Shown piece after piece: positions 24,920 to 33,422 of a DNA stretch of 48,324 nt. The notes under the pieces are model-generated. The model did not search any database, was not told where the DNA came from, and saw nothing but the letters and a program-made list of their open reading frames with translations. Source of the stretch: Gluconobacter albidus (GTDB lineage Bacteria > Pseudomonadota > Alphaproteobacteria > Acetobacterales > Acetobacteraceae); the NCBI RefSeq assembly GCF_002723915.1, contig NZ_BEWL01000017.1, positions 1 through 48,324 on the forward strand. The letters run 5' to 3'. Both the position numbers and the translations under genes were made by a program. How positions within the stretch are numbered: the first letter of the stretch is position 1; every line of letters starts with the position of its first letter.

Positions 24920-26736
24920 TCGGTCAGGTCTGTTCTGTCAGGATTGACGAGCAGGTCTTCCGAAAGACGGCCAGCGTCATCAAGTGCCTGTTTTGTTTCT
25001 TGCAGGCGGGGCAGGTCAACGCGCGTGTTGATGGGTTCCGCCATGACATATTCCAGAGTGCGTTCGCTTTCCAGAAGGGTGGACTGGGTGCTGGCAATGG
25101 CCTCCGCACGCGCCTGTGGCGTCAGGGCCTGAGACTGTCGTTGCAGGGTCTCGGCCAGTTTGCGCAGACCTTCTCCAATCCGGTCGCGCGCACTCGTCGG
25201 CCAGAAGCTTGTGAACATGGCATAGGTGATGAAATTGCCCAGCATGATCCCTATGATCCTATCCCGGGCGGTCTCCATGTCGCTGGTGGGGCCAAAGCCT
25301 TTCAGATCCGACAGGTAAAAGGCCAGGCCGATCTGAAACCCGGCATAGGCAATCCGCTCATCGCCGGTCTTGACCCAGGCCGCGAGCAGGGACACCGCGA
25401 AAATCAGCACCAGAAAGCCGGTGATTCCGTCCAGATGGGGCATGACGAAAATAATGGAGCCAATGCCAATTGCCCCGCCCACAAGAGCCCCTGAGATACG
25501 CAGGGTTAGCTTGGAAACCATTTCTCCCATCGTGGGCAGTGCAACGATGAAGCAGGTGATGATGCAGGTGTGGATACCGGGCCAGTCCAGCACCATAAAC
25601 GCCAGATAGCTGAGCATGACTCCAGCCGTGCCCTTGACCGCAAAGCGCACATGCTCGGGGTTGCTGAAAGCATCATCCGCAAAGAAGCCGGATTTTTTCT
25701 CCTTCAGGCCAGGTGCGGCGCCCTCTGGCGGTGGCGTTGCAAAATCAGGCAGCATATCCGCCAGAGCGGAGGCTGCAGGAGAGGCAGGGCTGACAGCAGG
25801 CCGTTCTATGGCAGCCGGATAGTCTCCATCCGTGAAAATGGCAGCCATCTTTTCAAGGGTTTCCAGCAGATGGGCTGCGTCTTCTGCCGGTATTCCGGTT
25901 CGGCCTGCTTCATCGGCGAGGGCAAGAACGGCGACGCTGCTGCTCGCGGACTGTCTGAGGCAGGCCAGATCTCTGGCTGCCCAGATTTTTTCAAGGCTGG
26001 CCATCTTCGCAGACTTCATCATGTCCGTCGTGCCGGTACGCAGCATGTCCGTTGCCTGCTCGCGGGTGCGATCATCGGCGCCGCGCAGCAGGCGGCACGC
26101 CATGCGAAGGCGGGCTGCAATATCGTCGGTCAGAAGCCTGCGGGGAGACGGGCAGATCAGTAGCCCGAGCACGATCATGACGGCTCCCGGCACAGCCAGG
26201 AACAGATCCGTATAAAGAATTGCCCGTGTGATGACTTCCCCGACCGGGACCTGATCAATCACGACCAGCCCGAATACGGTAATCAGGCCGAAGAGATAGG
26301 CCACGGGTTTGAGTTTGCTGGCCGATCCCAGGAAAAAGAATCCGAACGACAGGATGGCGATGACGATCACCAGTTCCATCGGATGATCGAGCGTGAGCTG
26401 GATCAGGCCATAGATCAGCAGGAGCAGGAGCACCACCACGATGTTCACCGCCACACCGGCGAGAGCATTGGTAACGCGATCTTTCTGCCAGAGCGCCATC
26501 GTTACGAGTGCTGGAACGCCCAGATCGGGGACCTGCCAGATTTCTCCAACCAGAACCGTAGTCGTGCAGCCTGCGGCCATGCGCAGAGCATAGCCCATGC
26601 GCCCCGGTGCAGGGTCCCCTATCAGACGCCAGATCCGCGCCAGTCCCAATGGGCGTACTGGCGGTGCGGGCCGGGTCACGTCCCGATCCACCGGGACATC
26701 CGGAGGATGGGAGGTTTCAGGGACAGGCAGCACCAT
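24886..26736 (-). CDS. FUSC-family (fusaric acid resistance / aromatic acid exporter) inner-membrane protein
   Basis: A 616-residue inner-membrane efflux component, AaeB/FusC type. An N-terminal membrane bundle starts near MGYALRMAAGCTTTVLVGEIW and continues through VNIVVVLLLLLIYGLIQ and VIVIAILSFGFFFLGS. A cytoplasmic stretch of about 180 residues follows. A second bundle contains HVRFAVKGTAGVMLSYLAFMVLDWPGIHTCIITCFIVALPTMGEMVSKLTLRISGALVGGAIG, the FUSC signature. The start overlaps the HlyD gene by 20 bases, with GAGG upstream of the ATG. With HlyD and DUF1656 it forms an export module for organic or aromatic acids. No outer-membrane factor is encoded here. Substrate unknown. Confidence 0.88.
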   Translation of the reverse strand: MVLPVPETSHPPDVPVDRDVTRPAPPVRPLGLARIWRLIGDPAPGRMGYALRMAAGCTTTVLVGEIWQVPDLGVPALVTMALWQKDRVTNALAGVAVNIVVVLLLLLIYGLIQLTLDHPMELVIVIAILSFGFFFLGSASKLKPVAYLFGLITVFGLVVIDQVPVGEVITRAILYTDLFLAVPGAVMIVLGLLICPSPRRLLTDDIAARLRMACRLLRGADDRTREQATDMLRTGTTDMMKSAKMASLEKIWAARDLACLRQSASSSVAVLALADEAGRTGIPAEDAAHLLETLEKMAAIFTDGDYPAAIERPAVSPASPAASALADMLPDFATPPPEGAAPGLKEKKSGFFADDAFSNPEHVRFAVKGTAGVMLSYLAFMVLDWPGIHTCIITCFIVALPTMGEMVSKLTLRISGALVGGAIGIGSIIFVMPHLDGITGFLVLIFAVSLLAAWVKTGDERIAYAGFQIGLAFYLSDLKGFGPTSDMETARDRIIGIMLGNFITYAMFTSFWPTSARDRIGEGLRKLAETLQRQSQALTPQARAEAIASTQSTLLESERTLEYVMAEPINTRVDLPRLQETKQALDDAGRLSEDLLVNPDRTDLTDHTARLARLAG

Positions 26737-27793
26737 GCCGGACCTCGACTGTCGCGGTAGCGCCGAGCCGCAGCAGAAGCGGATTTGCCTTCTCCAGCTG
26801 GATACGGACCGGAAAACGCTGGGCTACATGGACCCAGTCCATCTGTCGCGGCACAAGGGGGAGGGAGCGGGCAATTCCGGAAGAATCTACCGAAAGAACA
26901 CCCCAGCCAATGCTCTCGACATGACCGCGGATCGGCGTGTTGCGGTCAATCATGGAGTGGACCGTCACGCAGTCGCCGATCCCGACGGCATCGAGATCGC
27001 CTTCCCGGATATTGGCCATGGCATACCATTCGTTATCCGCGATCAGCGTGAACAGGGACTGCGAGGGGGCCAGGACCTCACCGACCTTCACGCGCAGGCT
27101 GGTGACATATCCGTCCGCTGGGGCAATGATCGTCGTCTGTCGCAGTTCATACCGGACGCGGTCATACGCTGCCTGACTGGCGTCGCGTGCAGCGATGGAA
27201 CTTTTCAGGTCGCCAATGGCGGTTGTGGCGGCTGTGGACTGGATGCGGGACTGGGCCAACGATATTTCGGCATCATGCAGGGCGACGCGGGCCTGATCGT
27301 ACTGCTGCCAGGGGATATAGGATTTTCCGGCCAGAGGCTGAAGCCGTTCTACCGTCCGGGCCGCCAGATCCCGGTTGGTCTGGGCGCGGGAGACCTGATC
27401 TCCGGCGGTGGCTGCGTTGGAGGTCTTGACGCTGAGCAGGCGGGTCTGGTTCTCCACTTCCGCACTGGCCAGATCCAGATTGGCCCTGGCCTGTCGGAGC
27501 GTCAGTTCGTAAGGCTCCGGGTCGATCCGGTACAGTACGTCGCCCTTGTGAACATGCTGGTTGACCGAAACGTTGAGTTCTTTCAGGCGTCCCCCCACGA
27601 CCGAGGCGATATGCACCACCTCCGCGTCGATGATGCCGCTGTCAGAAGAGGGGTGCGCGCTGTCCTCGTGAGAGACGTGGATGCCGAAGGCGGTAGCCGC
27701 CCCTACGCACAGGACCGCGATGAGGATGCCGACCGGTTTTTTGCTGGAAACAGGAATGCGCTGCACGTTCAGGGTCCGAATACCAGTGTCCAC
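26717..27793 (-). CDS. HlyD-family periplasmic adaptor of the FUSC efflux system
   Basis: A 358-residue membrane-fusion protein, AaeA/EmrA-like. A single N-terminal helix (VGILIAVLCVGAATAFGIHV) anchors it. The biotinyl-lipoyl-like half DAEVVHIASVVGGRLKELNVSVNQHVHKGDVLYRIDPEPYELTL precedes a long coiled-coil hairpin of about 110 residues, then IIAPADGYVTSLRVKVGEVLAPSQSLFTLIADNEWYAMANIREGDL. It couples the inner-membrane exporter to an outer-membrane channel. The assigned start is GTG 27793, inside the DUF1656 gene; GTG 27766, just after that gene's stop, is an alternative. Gene overlaps on both sides indicate translational coupling. Confidence 0.88.
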   Translation of the reverse strand: MDTGIRTLNVQRIPVSSKKPVGILIAVLCVGAATAFGIHVSHEDSAHPSSDSGIIDAEVVHIASVVGGRLKELNVSVNQHVHKGDVLYRIDPEPYELTLRQARANLDLASAEVENQTRLLSVKTSNAATAGDQVSRAQTNRDLAARTVERLQPLAGKSYIPWQQYDQARVALHDAEISLAQSRIQSTAATTAIGDLKSSIAARDASQAAYDRVRYELRQTTIIAPADGYVTSLRVKVGEVLAPSQSLFTLIADNEWYAMANIREGDLDAVGIGDCVTVHSMIDRNTPIRGHVESIGWGVLSVDSSGIARSLPLVPRQMDWVHVAQRFPVRIQLEKANPLLLRLGATATVEVRHGAACP

Positions 27794-27996
27794 ACTGTCA
27801 GTGCGGCGATGACGCCAAGGGCGACATAGGTGAAGAGGCGGAAGTTGAGCAGCGCATCAAGCCCCGTCAGCAGAAAGAGGACGCGCAGGCCCACAGCCGT
27901 CGCCACGCCGATCAGGGCGCAGGCCATCCAGCCCGGAAAATAGGCTCCCATGATCGGAAAAGCCGGAGCGCCGCGAAGAGTGCATCCGCCCGTCAT
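27769..27996 (-). CDS. DUF1656 small membrane protein (AaeX-like)
   Basis: A short protein with two predicted helices (MACALIGVATAVGLRVLFLLTGL and TYVALGVIAALTVWTLVFG) linked by LDALLNFRLF. This is the layout of DUF1656/AaeX proteins encoded first in FUSC-HlyD operons. ATG 27996 gives 75 residues; ATG 27951 (60 residues, MGAYFPGW) is closer to the usual family length, and ATG 28044 is also open. None has a strong ribosome-binding site. The stop codon overlaps the HlyD start region. Its role in export is unknown even for studied homologues. Confidence 0.7.
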   Translation of the reverse strand: MTGGCTLRGAPAFPIMGAYFPGWMACALIGVATAVGLRVLFLLTGLDALLNFRLFTYVALGVIAALTVWTLVFGP

Positions 27997-28323
27997 GAGA
28001 AAAGCGGGGCCGGAAATGCAGGATCGAAGGCGGGCAGGTCGCATAAGGAACGGGAAACTTTCGCGCGGCCATCAGGAGTGCTGAAGCCTATCACATTCAT
28101 TTGCGAAAGGCACAGTCCTGTCGACCCGGGAGGGAAGTCGAGAAAAGAAAACTGCTGCTTCTGCGAAAAGTTGCACAAAGAAGGCACATATCCGGACTGG
28201 AAGAGGGATAATGATGTCCTGGCGTTTCATTGCCGTAGGTCTGTCGGCTGGCGCGCTTGAAGGGGGGCGGGCCAGCCGATAAGCAGGCTTGAAAAATTCT
28301 CTCTTTCTCCAGTTTTCGGCCTG
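27997..28323. other. Divergent intergenic region between efflux operon and ribokinase
   Basis: I see no convincing gene here; frames in this stretch have no protein-like features. It should contain promoters for both the DUF1656-HlyD-FUSC operon and rbsK. No divergent LysR-type regulator, usual beside aae-type operons, is present. No clear palindrome was seen. Confidence 0.4.
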
Positions 28324-29274
28324 ATGGACATGACCTTGCGGACGCCTCTGATCCTTTCCTTCGGCAGTATCAATATTGATCTGACGGCCCGCAGCCAGCG
28401 GCTTCCCCGACCGGGCGAAACCGTTCATGCCGACAGTTATGTGATCGGGCTGGGTGGAAAAGGCAGTAACCAGGCTGCCGCCGCAGCAAGGCTGGCGCGA
28501 TTGTTCGATGTGGATGTCGCCCTCGCCGGGCGTGTAGGGTGCGACGCTTTCGGGGCGCAGGCGCGGGCCAGCCTTGAGGGGTTCGGCGTCGATCTGTCGC
28601 CGCTGCGTGATGATCCCGAGCACCCGACCGGCATTGCCCTGATCGGGATCGACGCCTCGGCAGAGAACTGCATCACCGTCGCTGGAGGAGCGAACATGGC
28701 GGTGAACGAGACGGATGTCATGCTGGCCTCGCCCTGGCTGGACAGGGCGAAGGTTCTGTTGCTTCAGCTTGAAATCCCGCAGACGGCGGTTCTGGCAGCG
28801 GCGCGCCAGACGAAGCGATCAGGGGGCCTGGTCGTGCTCGATCCTGCTCCTGCTCCTGAACAGGGGCTTCTTGAGGCCCTCTGGGCCGAGATCGACATTC
28901 TTACGCCCAATGAAAGCGAGACCTTCAGCCTCACCGGTCTGCGGCCGACAACGGTAGAAGAGGCAGAGAGCGCTGCGGAAGCTCTTCTGAAGAAGGGTGT
29001 TCGCGCCGTTCTGGTGAAGATGGGGGCGAAGGGGGTGTTCTGGCACGATGGCACTTCATCAGGGCATCTGGCGCCATTTCAGGTTGTTCCCGTCGATACC
29101 GTAGCCGCCGGGGACTGCTTCAATGCAGGACTCGCCGTTGCACTGGCCCGTGGAGAAACCCTGCCGGAAGCCGCCCGGATCGCCTCCGCCTGTGGCGCTC
29201 TGGCCACGACGCGTCATGGCGCCGCGGACGCTGCACCGGAGTGGAGCGAGGTCGCGGCGCTGATTCAGGGCTGA
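28324..29274 (+). CDS. rbsK: Ribokinase (PfkB family sugar kinase)
   Basis: A 316-residue cytoplasmic kinase predicted to phosphorylate D-ribose to ribose 5-phosphate. PfkB signature 1 is GLGGKGSNQAAAAARLA near residue 40. Signature 2 is DTVAAGDCFNAGLAVALARGE near 258, with the catalytic Asp and anion hole. FGSINIDLTARSQRLPRPGETVHAD at the N-terminus matches the substrate-binding start of ribokinases, and LTPNESE is the Mg/ATP-associated block. ATG 28330 is an alternative start two codons on. No ribose transporter or rbs regulator is adjacent. It is convergent with the RcnB-family gene. The substrate could also be another pentose. Confidence 0.85.
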   Translation: MDMTLRTPLILSFGSINIDLTARSQRLPRPGETVHADSYVIGLGGKGSNQAAAAARLARLFDVDVALAGRVGCDAFGAQARASLEGFGVDLSPLRDDPEHPTGIALIGIDASAENCITVAGGANMAVNETDVMLASPWLDRAKVLLLQLEIPQTAVLAAARQTKRSGGLVVLDPAPAPEQGLLEALWAEIDILTPNESETFSLTGLRPTTVEEAESAAEALLKKGVRAVLVKMGAKGVFWHDGTSSGHLAPFQVVPVDTVAAGDCFNAGLAVALARGETLPEAARIASACGALATTRHGAADAAPEWSEVAALIQG

Positions 29275-29294
29275 AGCAGCCGGGAAGCTGTTTT

Positions 29295-29726
29295 TCAGCG
29301 CGGTCCCGGGCCATATCCGGGCGGCGGAGGAGGAGGAGGCGTCATGTTATTGGCAGTGACGACTCCTGCGATCAGACCGGTCGCCAGAGCTGTCAACAGA
29401 AACTGGTTATTATATCGCGTCCAGTAGTAGCCAGGGGGTGGGGCATACAGGCCGCGATAGCTACGCCAGTTGTTGACAGCCCAACGGCCGCCACGAGGGC
29501 CGTCATAACGATCCCCCCGGCGCCAGACGCGGTCATGGCCGCCTCGGCCGCCACCGCGATAATCGCCATTCCGTCCCGGGCCCCCATGCCATCCGGGTCC
29601 ACCATTTCCCGATGGCCCATTCCCTGGTCCGCCCCGGGGGCCTGCGTCGCGCGGGTCGGCGGAAGCGAGAGGGGCTGCGGCAAGAAGGCAGCCTGCCATC
29701 AATCCTGCGAATAATCTTGTCTTCAT
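29295..29726 (-). CDS. RcnB-family periplasmic protein
   Basis: 143 residues. The signal peptide is MKTRLFAGLMAGCLLAAAPLASA. A long Gly/Pro/Arg/His-rich low-complexity region (about 24-75) follows, then the RcnB-like domain RGDRYDGPRGGRWAVNNWRSYRGLYAPPPGYYWTRYNNQFLLTALATGLIAGVV and a poly-Pro tail (PPPPPPPGYGPGPR). E. coli RcnB is a periplasmic factor in Ni/Co homeostasis, but most homologues are uncharacterised, so metal involvement is only suggested. AAGGTGAG precedes the ATG. It is convergent with rbsK and divergent from glpR. No RcnA-type exporter is near. Confidence 0.78.
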   Translation of the reverse strand: MKTRLFAGLMAGCLLAAAPLASADPRDAGPRGGPGNGPSGNGGPGWHGGPGRNGDYRGGGRGGHDRVWRRGDRYDGPRGGRWAVNNWRSYRGLYAPPPGYYWTRYNNQFLLTALATGLIAGVVTANNMTPPPPPPPGYGPGPR

Positions 29727-29953
29727 AACTCACCTTCAGACCCGGTTGTTCCGTTCCGGGCATGCTAGCGTCAGGTAAATCTTCTGACATGGCCGGAATA
29801 TGGCTTTTGGAGCACGATATGTAACGGCCTGTGAGGCCCGGTGGTTGCTTTCCTGCATCTGGAAGGAAGGTTTTGGGAATATTGCGGGCTTCCCGTGACA
29901 GAAAATGTGCGCTTATGTTCGCTTTCTCACATTTCGTGTCCGGACCACATATC

Positions 29954-30739
29954 ATGCCCTACGATCCGTCCTCCACCAGCCCGAGACAGGACCAGATCGT
30001 ACGTCTGGTTCGCAGTCAGGGTTACATGGCCAATGAGGAGATGGCGCAGCATTTCAGCGTTGCGGTCCAGACCATTCGCCGGGATGTGACCCATCTTGCG
30101 GGACTGGGTTTGCTATGTCGCCATCATGGAGGCGCGACGCCGGTCTCCACGGTAGAAAATCTGGATTATGACGCCCGCCAGATCCTCAATTCTTCTGCCA
30201 AGGATGCGATCGGACGTTATGCCGCGGCACTGATTCCCGATCGTTCGTCCCTGTTCATCAATATCGGCACCACGACGGAAGCCTTTGCCCGATCCCTGAC
30301 GAGCCACCGGGATCTGCGGATCGTAACGAACAACCTGCATGTGGCTTCGCTGGTGTCGGGACGGGCTGATTTTCATACCATCATTGCGGGGGGGCAGCTG
30401 CGCCCGCAGGATGGCGCCATTCTCGGCGCCACAGCCATCGACACGCTGTCCTCGTTCCGCACGGAATTTGGCGTGATCGGGATCAGCGGGATCGAGGAAG
30501 ACGGCACGTTGCTGGATTTCGATCTGGAGGAAATCCAGTGTGCCCGGACAATCATCCGGAACTCGCGACGTGTTCTGCTGTTGGCGGATCATACGAAGTT
30601 CACGCGACACCCGCTGGGCAGGGTAGGGGATCTGCGCGACATCAATGATCTGATCACTGATCGTCCGGTCTCCGAATCCTTCCAGCGGCTTCTGGAAGCT
30701 GCAGGCGTCACGCTGCATGTGGCTGAAAATCACGAATAA
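29954..30739 (+). CDS. glpR: DeoR-family regulator of the glycerol regulon
   Basis: A 261-residue DeoR-family repressor. The winged helix at the N-terminus reads RQDQIVRLVRSQGYMANEEMAQHFSVAVQTIRRDVTHLAGLGLLCRHHGGA. The DeoRC domain has SSLFINIGTTTEAFARSL, IVTNNLHVASLVSG, IIAGGQLRPQDGAILG, and VLLLADHTKFTRHPLGRVGDLRDIN, close to GlpR of other bacteria. The frame opens at 29831, but ATG 29954 starts the family-like region. It sits directly upstream of glpD-glpF-glpK, which supports the GlpR assignment. In this family glycerol 3-phosphate is the inducer. TTTTGGAGC at 29805-29813 upstream repeats a half-site found before glpD. Confidence 0.88.
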   Translation: MPYDPSSTSPRQDQIVRLVRSQGYMANEEMAQHFSVAVQTIRRDVTHLAGLGLLCRHHGGATPVSTVENLDYDARQILNSSAKDAIGRYAAALIPDRSSLFINIGTTTEAFARSLTSHRDLRIVTNNLHVASLVSGRADFHTIIAGGQLRPQDGAILGATAIDTLSSFRTEFGVIGISGIEEDGTLLDFDLEEIQCARTIIRNSRRVLLLADHTKFTRHPLGRVGDLRDINDLITDRPVSESFQRLLEAAGVTLHVAENHE

Positions 30740-30803
30740 AGCCGCATCTTCTAACACTATTGCGTTACGAATAACATAAAACTCTTTCTTTATCGCTCAA
30801 CAT

Positions 30804-30838
30804 GCTCCAAAACGAACATCGACCGCTCGTTTTGGAGC
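30804..30838. promoter_or_regulatory. Candidate GlpR operator or leader hairpin before glpD
   Basis: Perfect 12-base arms GCTCCAAAACGA (30804-30815) and TCGTTTTGGAGC (30827-30838) are separated by 11 bases, ending 16 bases before the glpD start. CGAACAT in the loop side resembles the half-site of E. coli GlpR operators. As RNA it would form a strong hairpin close to the glpD ribosome-binding site, so translational control is an alternative. Confidence 0.5.
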
Positions 30839-30854
30839 GTGATGACAGGAGATC

Positions 30855-32438
30855 ATGATGTCATCGATTCACGAGGTTTCATCTGCGGCCACCCCGTCCG
30901 TGCCCTACGATCTGCTGGTCGTTGGCGGCGGGATCAATGGTTGCGGAATTGCGAGAGATGCCGCAGGCAGGGGAGCGAGTGTGCTTCTCGTCGAGCAGGA
31001 TGACCTTGCAAGCCATACGTCGTCTGCCAGCACCAAGCTCATTCACGGTGGTCTGCGCTATCTCGAATATTACGAGTTCCGGCTGGTCCGCGAGGCCCTG
31101 ATGGAGCGTGAGCGTCTGCTAAAGATTGCGCCGCACATCATCTGGCCGATGCGCTTTGTCCTGCCGCATTCGAAAATGCTGCGCCCGGCCTGGCTGCTGC
31201 GTACGGGGCTGTTTCTGTACGATCATCTATGCCCGAACATGACCCTTCCCAAGACGAAGGCGCTGAACCTGCGGTCTGCTCTGGCGGGCAAACCGCTGCG
31301 TTCGGAGTATGTGCGCGGCTTCGAATATTCGGATGGCTGGGTGCAGGACAGTCGGCTTGTGGTTCTGAACGCCATGGATGCCGTGCGCGTCGGTGCGAAC
31401 GTTCAGACCCGCACTCGCCTCGTCAAGGCTGTTCGTGGCCCGAAAAACTGGACCGCAACCCTCGAAAACACCCGTACGGGCGAGCAGAGCACCGTTCAGG
31501 CGAAAGCGCTCATTAATGCCGCCGGTCCATGGGTTGCGGAACTGCTTCAGGATCGCCTGAACGTGCCGAGCCGCAACAAGGTGCGCCTGGTTAAAGGAAG
31601 CCACATCGTGGTTCCGCGCGTCTTTGATGGGGCGCAGGCCTACATTTTCCAGAACCCGGACAAGCGGATCGTTTTCGCCATTCCTTACGAGCAGGACTTC
31701 ACCCTGATTGGGACCACGGACGTTCCGTGGGAGAAGGATCCTGGGAAGGTCGACATCTCGCCTGACGAAATCAGCTATCTGTGCGAGAGCGTGAACCGCT
31801 ATTTCACGAAAACTGTCAGTCCCGATGATGTCGTCTGGACTTACGCTGGCGTGCGTCCGCTCTATGACGACAATTCGGGCAATGCCTCGGCTGTGACGCG
31901 CGATTATGTGCTGGATGTGGATGCGACTGCCGCGCCGATCCTGTCCGTTTTCGGCGGCAAGATTACGACCTTCCGCAAACTGGCGGAACATGCTGTCGAG
32001 AAGCTGGCGCCGCATCTTCCAGTCCTGCGCAAGCCGGGCTGGACGGACGGAACGCCGCTTCCGGGAGGCGAATTTGCTCCGAAGGATTTCGACGCACAGC
32101 TCCGGCGTTTTCGGGGATATGCCCCGCACCTGTCCGAGCGCAGTTCGTGGCGCCTGATGCGCAATTACGGCCTGCGGGCGTATGAAATCGCCACAGCGGA
32201 TGCGCAGGGTATGGGCCAGATGTTCGGCGATACGCTCAGTGCGCGGGAAGTGGACTACCTGATCGACAACGAATGGGCCCGTACCGGCGAGGACATCCTG
32301 TGGCGTCGTTCACGGCTTGGCCTGTTTGTCAGCGATGCCGATCGCGCGGCTCTTCAGACCTATGTGGAGGAGCGTCTGTCCGCAGGTGTTGCCTCTGTCT
32401 CCAATCCCGATCCGGTCGTGCGTCAGAACGTCGCCTGA
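30855..32438 (+). CDS. glpD: Aerobic glycerol-3-phosphate dehydrogenase
   Basis: A 527-residue membrane-associated flavoprotein that oxidises glycerol 3-phosphate to dihydroxyacetone phosphate with quinone as acceptor. FAD motif YDLLVVGGGINGCGIARDAAGRG near the N-terminus; SSASTKLIHGGLRYLEYYEFRLVREALMERE is the family's signature. VRLVKGSHIVVPR, TLIGTTDVPWEKDP and SVFGGKITTFRKLAEHAVE also match. AGGAGA lies just before a double ATG (30855 and 30858). It is the first gene after the palindrome at 30804-30838 and is followed closely by glpF and glpK. Confidence 0.96.
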   Translation: MMSSIHEVSSAATPSVPYDLLVVGGGINGCGIARDAAGRGASVLLVEQDDLASHTSSASTKLIHGGLRYLEYYEFRLVREALMERERLLKIAPHIIWPMRFVLPHSKMLRPAWLLRTGLFLYDHLCPNMTLPKTKALNLRSALAGKPLRSEYVRGFEYSDGWVQDSRLVVLNAMDAVRVGANVQTRTRLVKAVRGPKNWTATLENTRTGEQSTVQAKALINAAGPWVAELLQDRLNVPSRNKVRLVKGSHIVVPRVFDGAQAYIFQNPDKRIVFAIPYEQDFTLIGTTDVPWEKDPGKVDISPDEISYLCESVNRYFTKTVSPDDVVWTYAGVRPLYDDNSGNASAVTRDYVLDVDATAAPILSVFGGKITTFRKLAEHAVEKLAPHLPVLRKPGWTDGTPLPGGEFAPKDFDAQLRRFRGYAPHLSERSSWRLMRNYGLRAYEIATADAQGMGQMFGDTLSAREVDYLIDNEWARTGEDILWRRSRLGLFVSDADRAALQTYVEERLSAGVASVSNPDPVVRQNVA

Positions 32439-32474
32439 CCATTTTTGCTTCATTTTTCATGGCGGATATCAGTC

Positions 32475-33371
32475 ATGTCAGAAAACAGGCGTTACCTTGG
32501 TGAACTCCTTGCGGAGTTCTTCGCAGTCGCAATCATCATTCTCTTCGGAGATGGCGTTGCGGCCATGTACTCGCTCTACGACCCCAGCCCGTACAAAACG
32601 GCTTACTGGGGCGTGTGTATCGTCTGGGGTCTGGGCGTGACGGTGGCCATCTATGCCACTGGCGCGATCAGCGGAACCCATGCAAACCCGGCCGTCACCC
32701 TTTCACTGGCGATGTTCCGTGGCTTTTCGTGGAAAAAAGTGCTTCCCTACATTAGCGCTCAAGTTCTGGGTGGCTTTGCGGGTGCGGCACTGATTTACTC
32801 GCTCTATGTCCCGGTTATCGACCACTTCAACCTGGCGCATAACCTGACGCGCGGCGTTGATGGCGGTGCTGCGGGCGTGTTCTTCACCCATCCCGGCGAT
32901 TTCGTCACGGTGTCGCATGCGTTCTGGGACGAACTGGTTCTGACAGCCGTTCTGGTTTTCGGAATTTTTGCGATCACCTGCCAGTACAATACACAGGCAC
33001 CTCAGGCGAATTCCAGCGCGCTGATCATTGGTCTTCTGGTAGCGATCATCGGTGCGTCCTGCGGCTATCTGGATGCCTGGGCCATCAACCCGGCCCGTGA
33101 TTTTGGTCCGCGCCTGTTCTGCTTCTTCGCGGGCTGGGGGCAGAGCGCACTGCCGGCACCGGGCAACTACTTCTGGGTACCCATCGTTGCTCCTCTGATC
33201 GGTGGCCCGATCGGTGCAGCGGTCTATCAGTTCGGTCTGCGTCCGTTCATGCCGCGCTATCTGGAGCAGACGGTGATCGTCTCCCCCGCCGGAATCAATC
33301 CCGCCGAGCCGGTTCTGGTCGTGTCCAATCCTGACGATCCTGCCTTCCCGGCCGTCAACAGGGTTTCCTGA
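32475..33371 (+). CDS. glpF: Glycerol uptake facilitator (aquaglyceroporin)
   Basis: A 298-residue inner-membrane channel of the MIP family with six helices. The two half-helix signatures are present: GTHANPAVTLS (first NPA) and AINPARDFGPR (second NPA, followed by Arg-Asp). The Asp after the second NPA is typical of glycerol facilitators rather than water-only aquaporins. An extended periplasmic loop (NLTRGVDGGAAGVFFTHPGDF) and a C-terminal tail ending AFPAVNRVS are visible. ATG 32475 is chosen over 32445 because MSENRRYLGELLAEFFAV is the family-like start. It lies 36 bases after glpD and 51 before glpK: one operon. Confidence 0.94.
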   Translation: MSENRRYLGELLAEFFAVAIIILFGDGVAAMYSLYDPSPYKTAYWGVCIVWGLGVTVAIYATGAISGTHANPAVTLSLAMFRGFSWKKVLPYISAQVLGGFAGAALIYSLYVPVIDHFNLAHNLTRGVDGGAAGVFFTHPGDFVTVSHAFWDELVLTAVLVFGIFAITCQYNTQAPQANSSALIIGLLVAIIGASCGYLDAWAINPARDFGPRLFCFFAGWGQSALPAPGNYFWVPIVAPLIGGPIGAAVYQFGLRPFMPRYLEQTVIVSPAGINPAEPVLVVSNPDDPAFPAVNRVS

Positions 33372-33422
33372 AATCAGTCTGAAATTCCCCGAACTTTCAA
33401 GATTTTTGCCGGAGTGCACATC

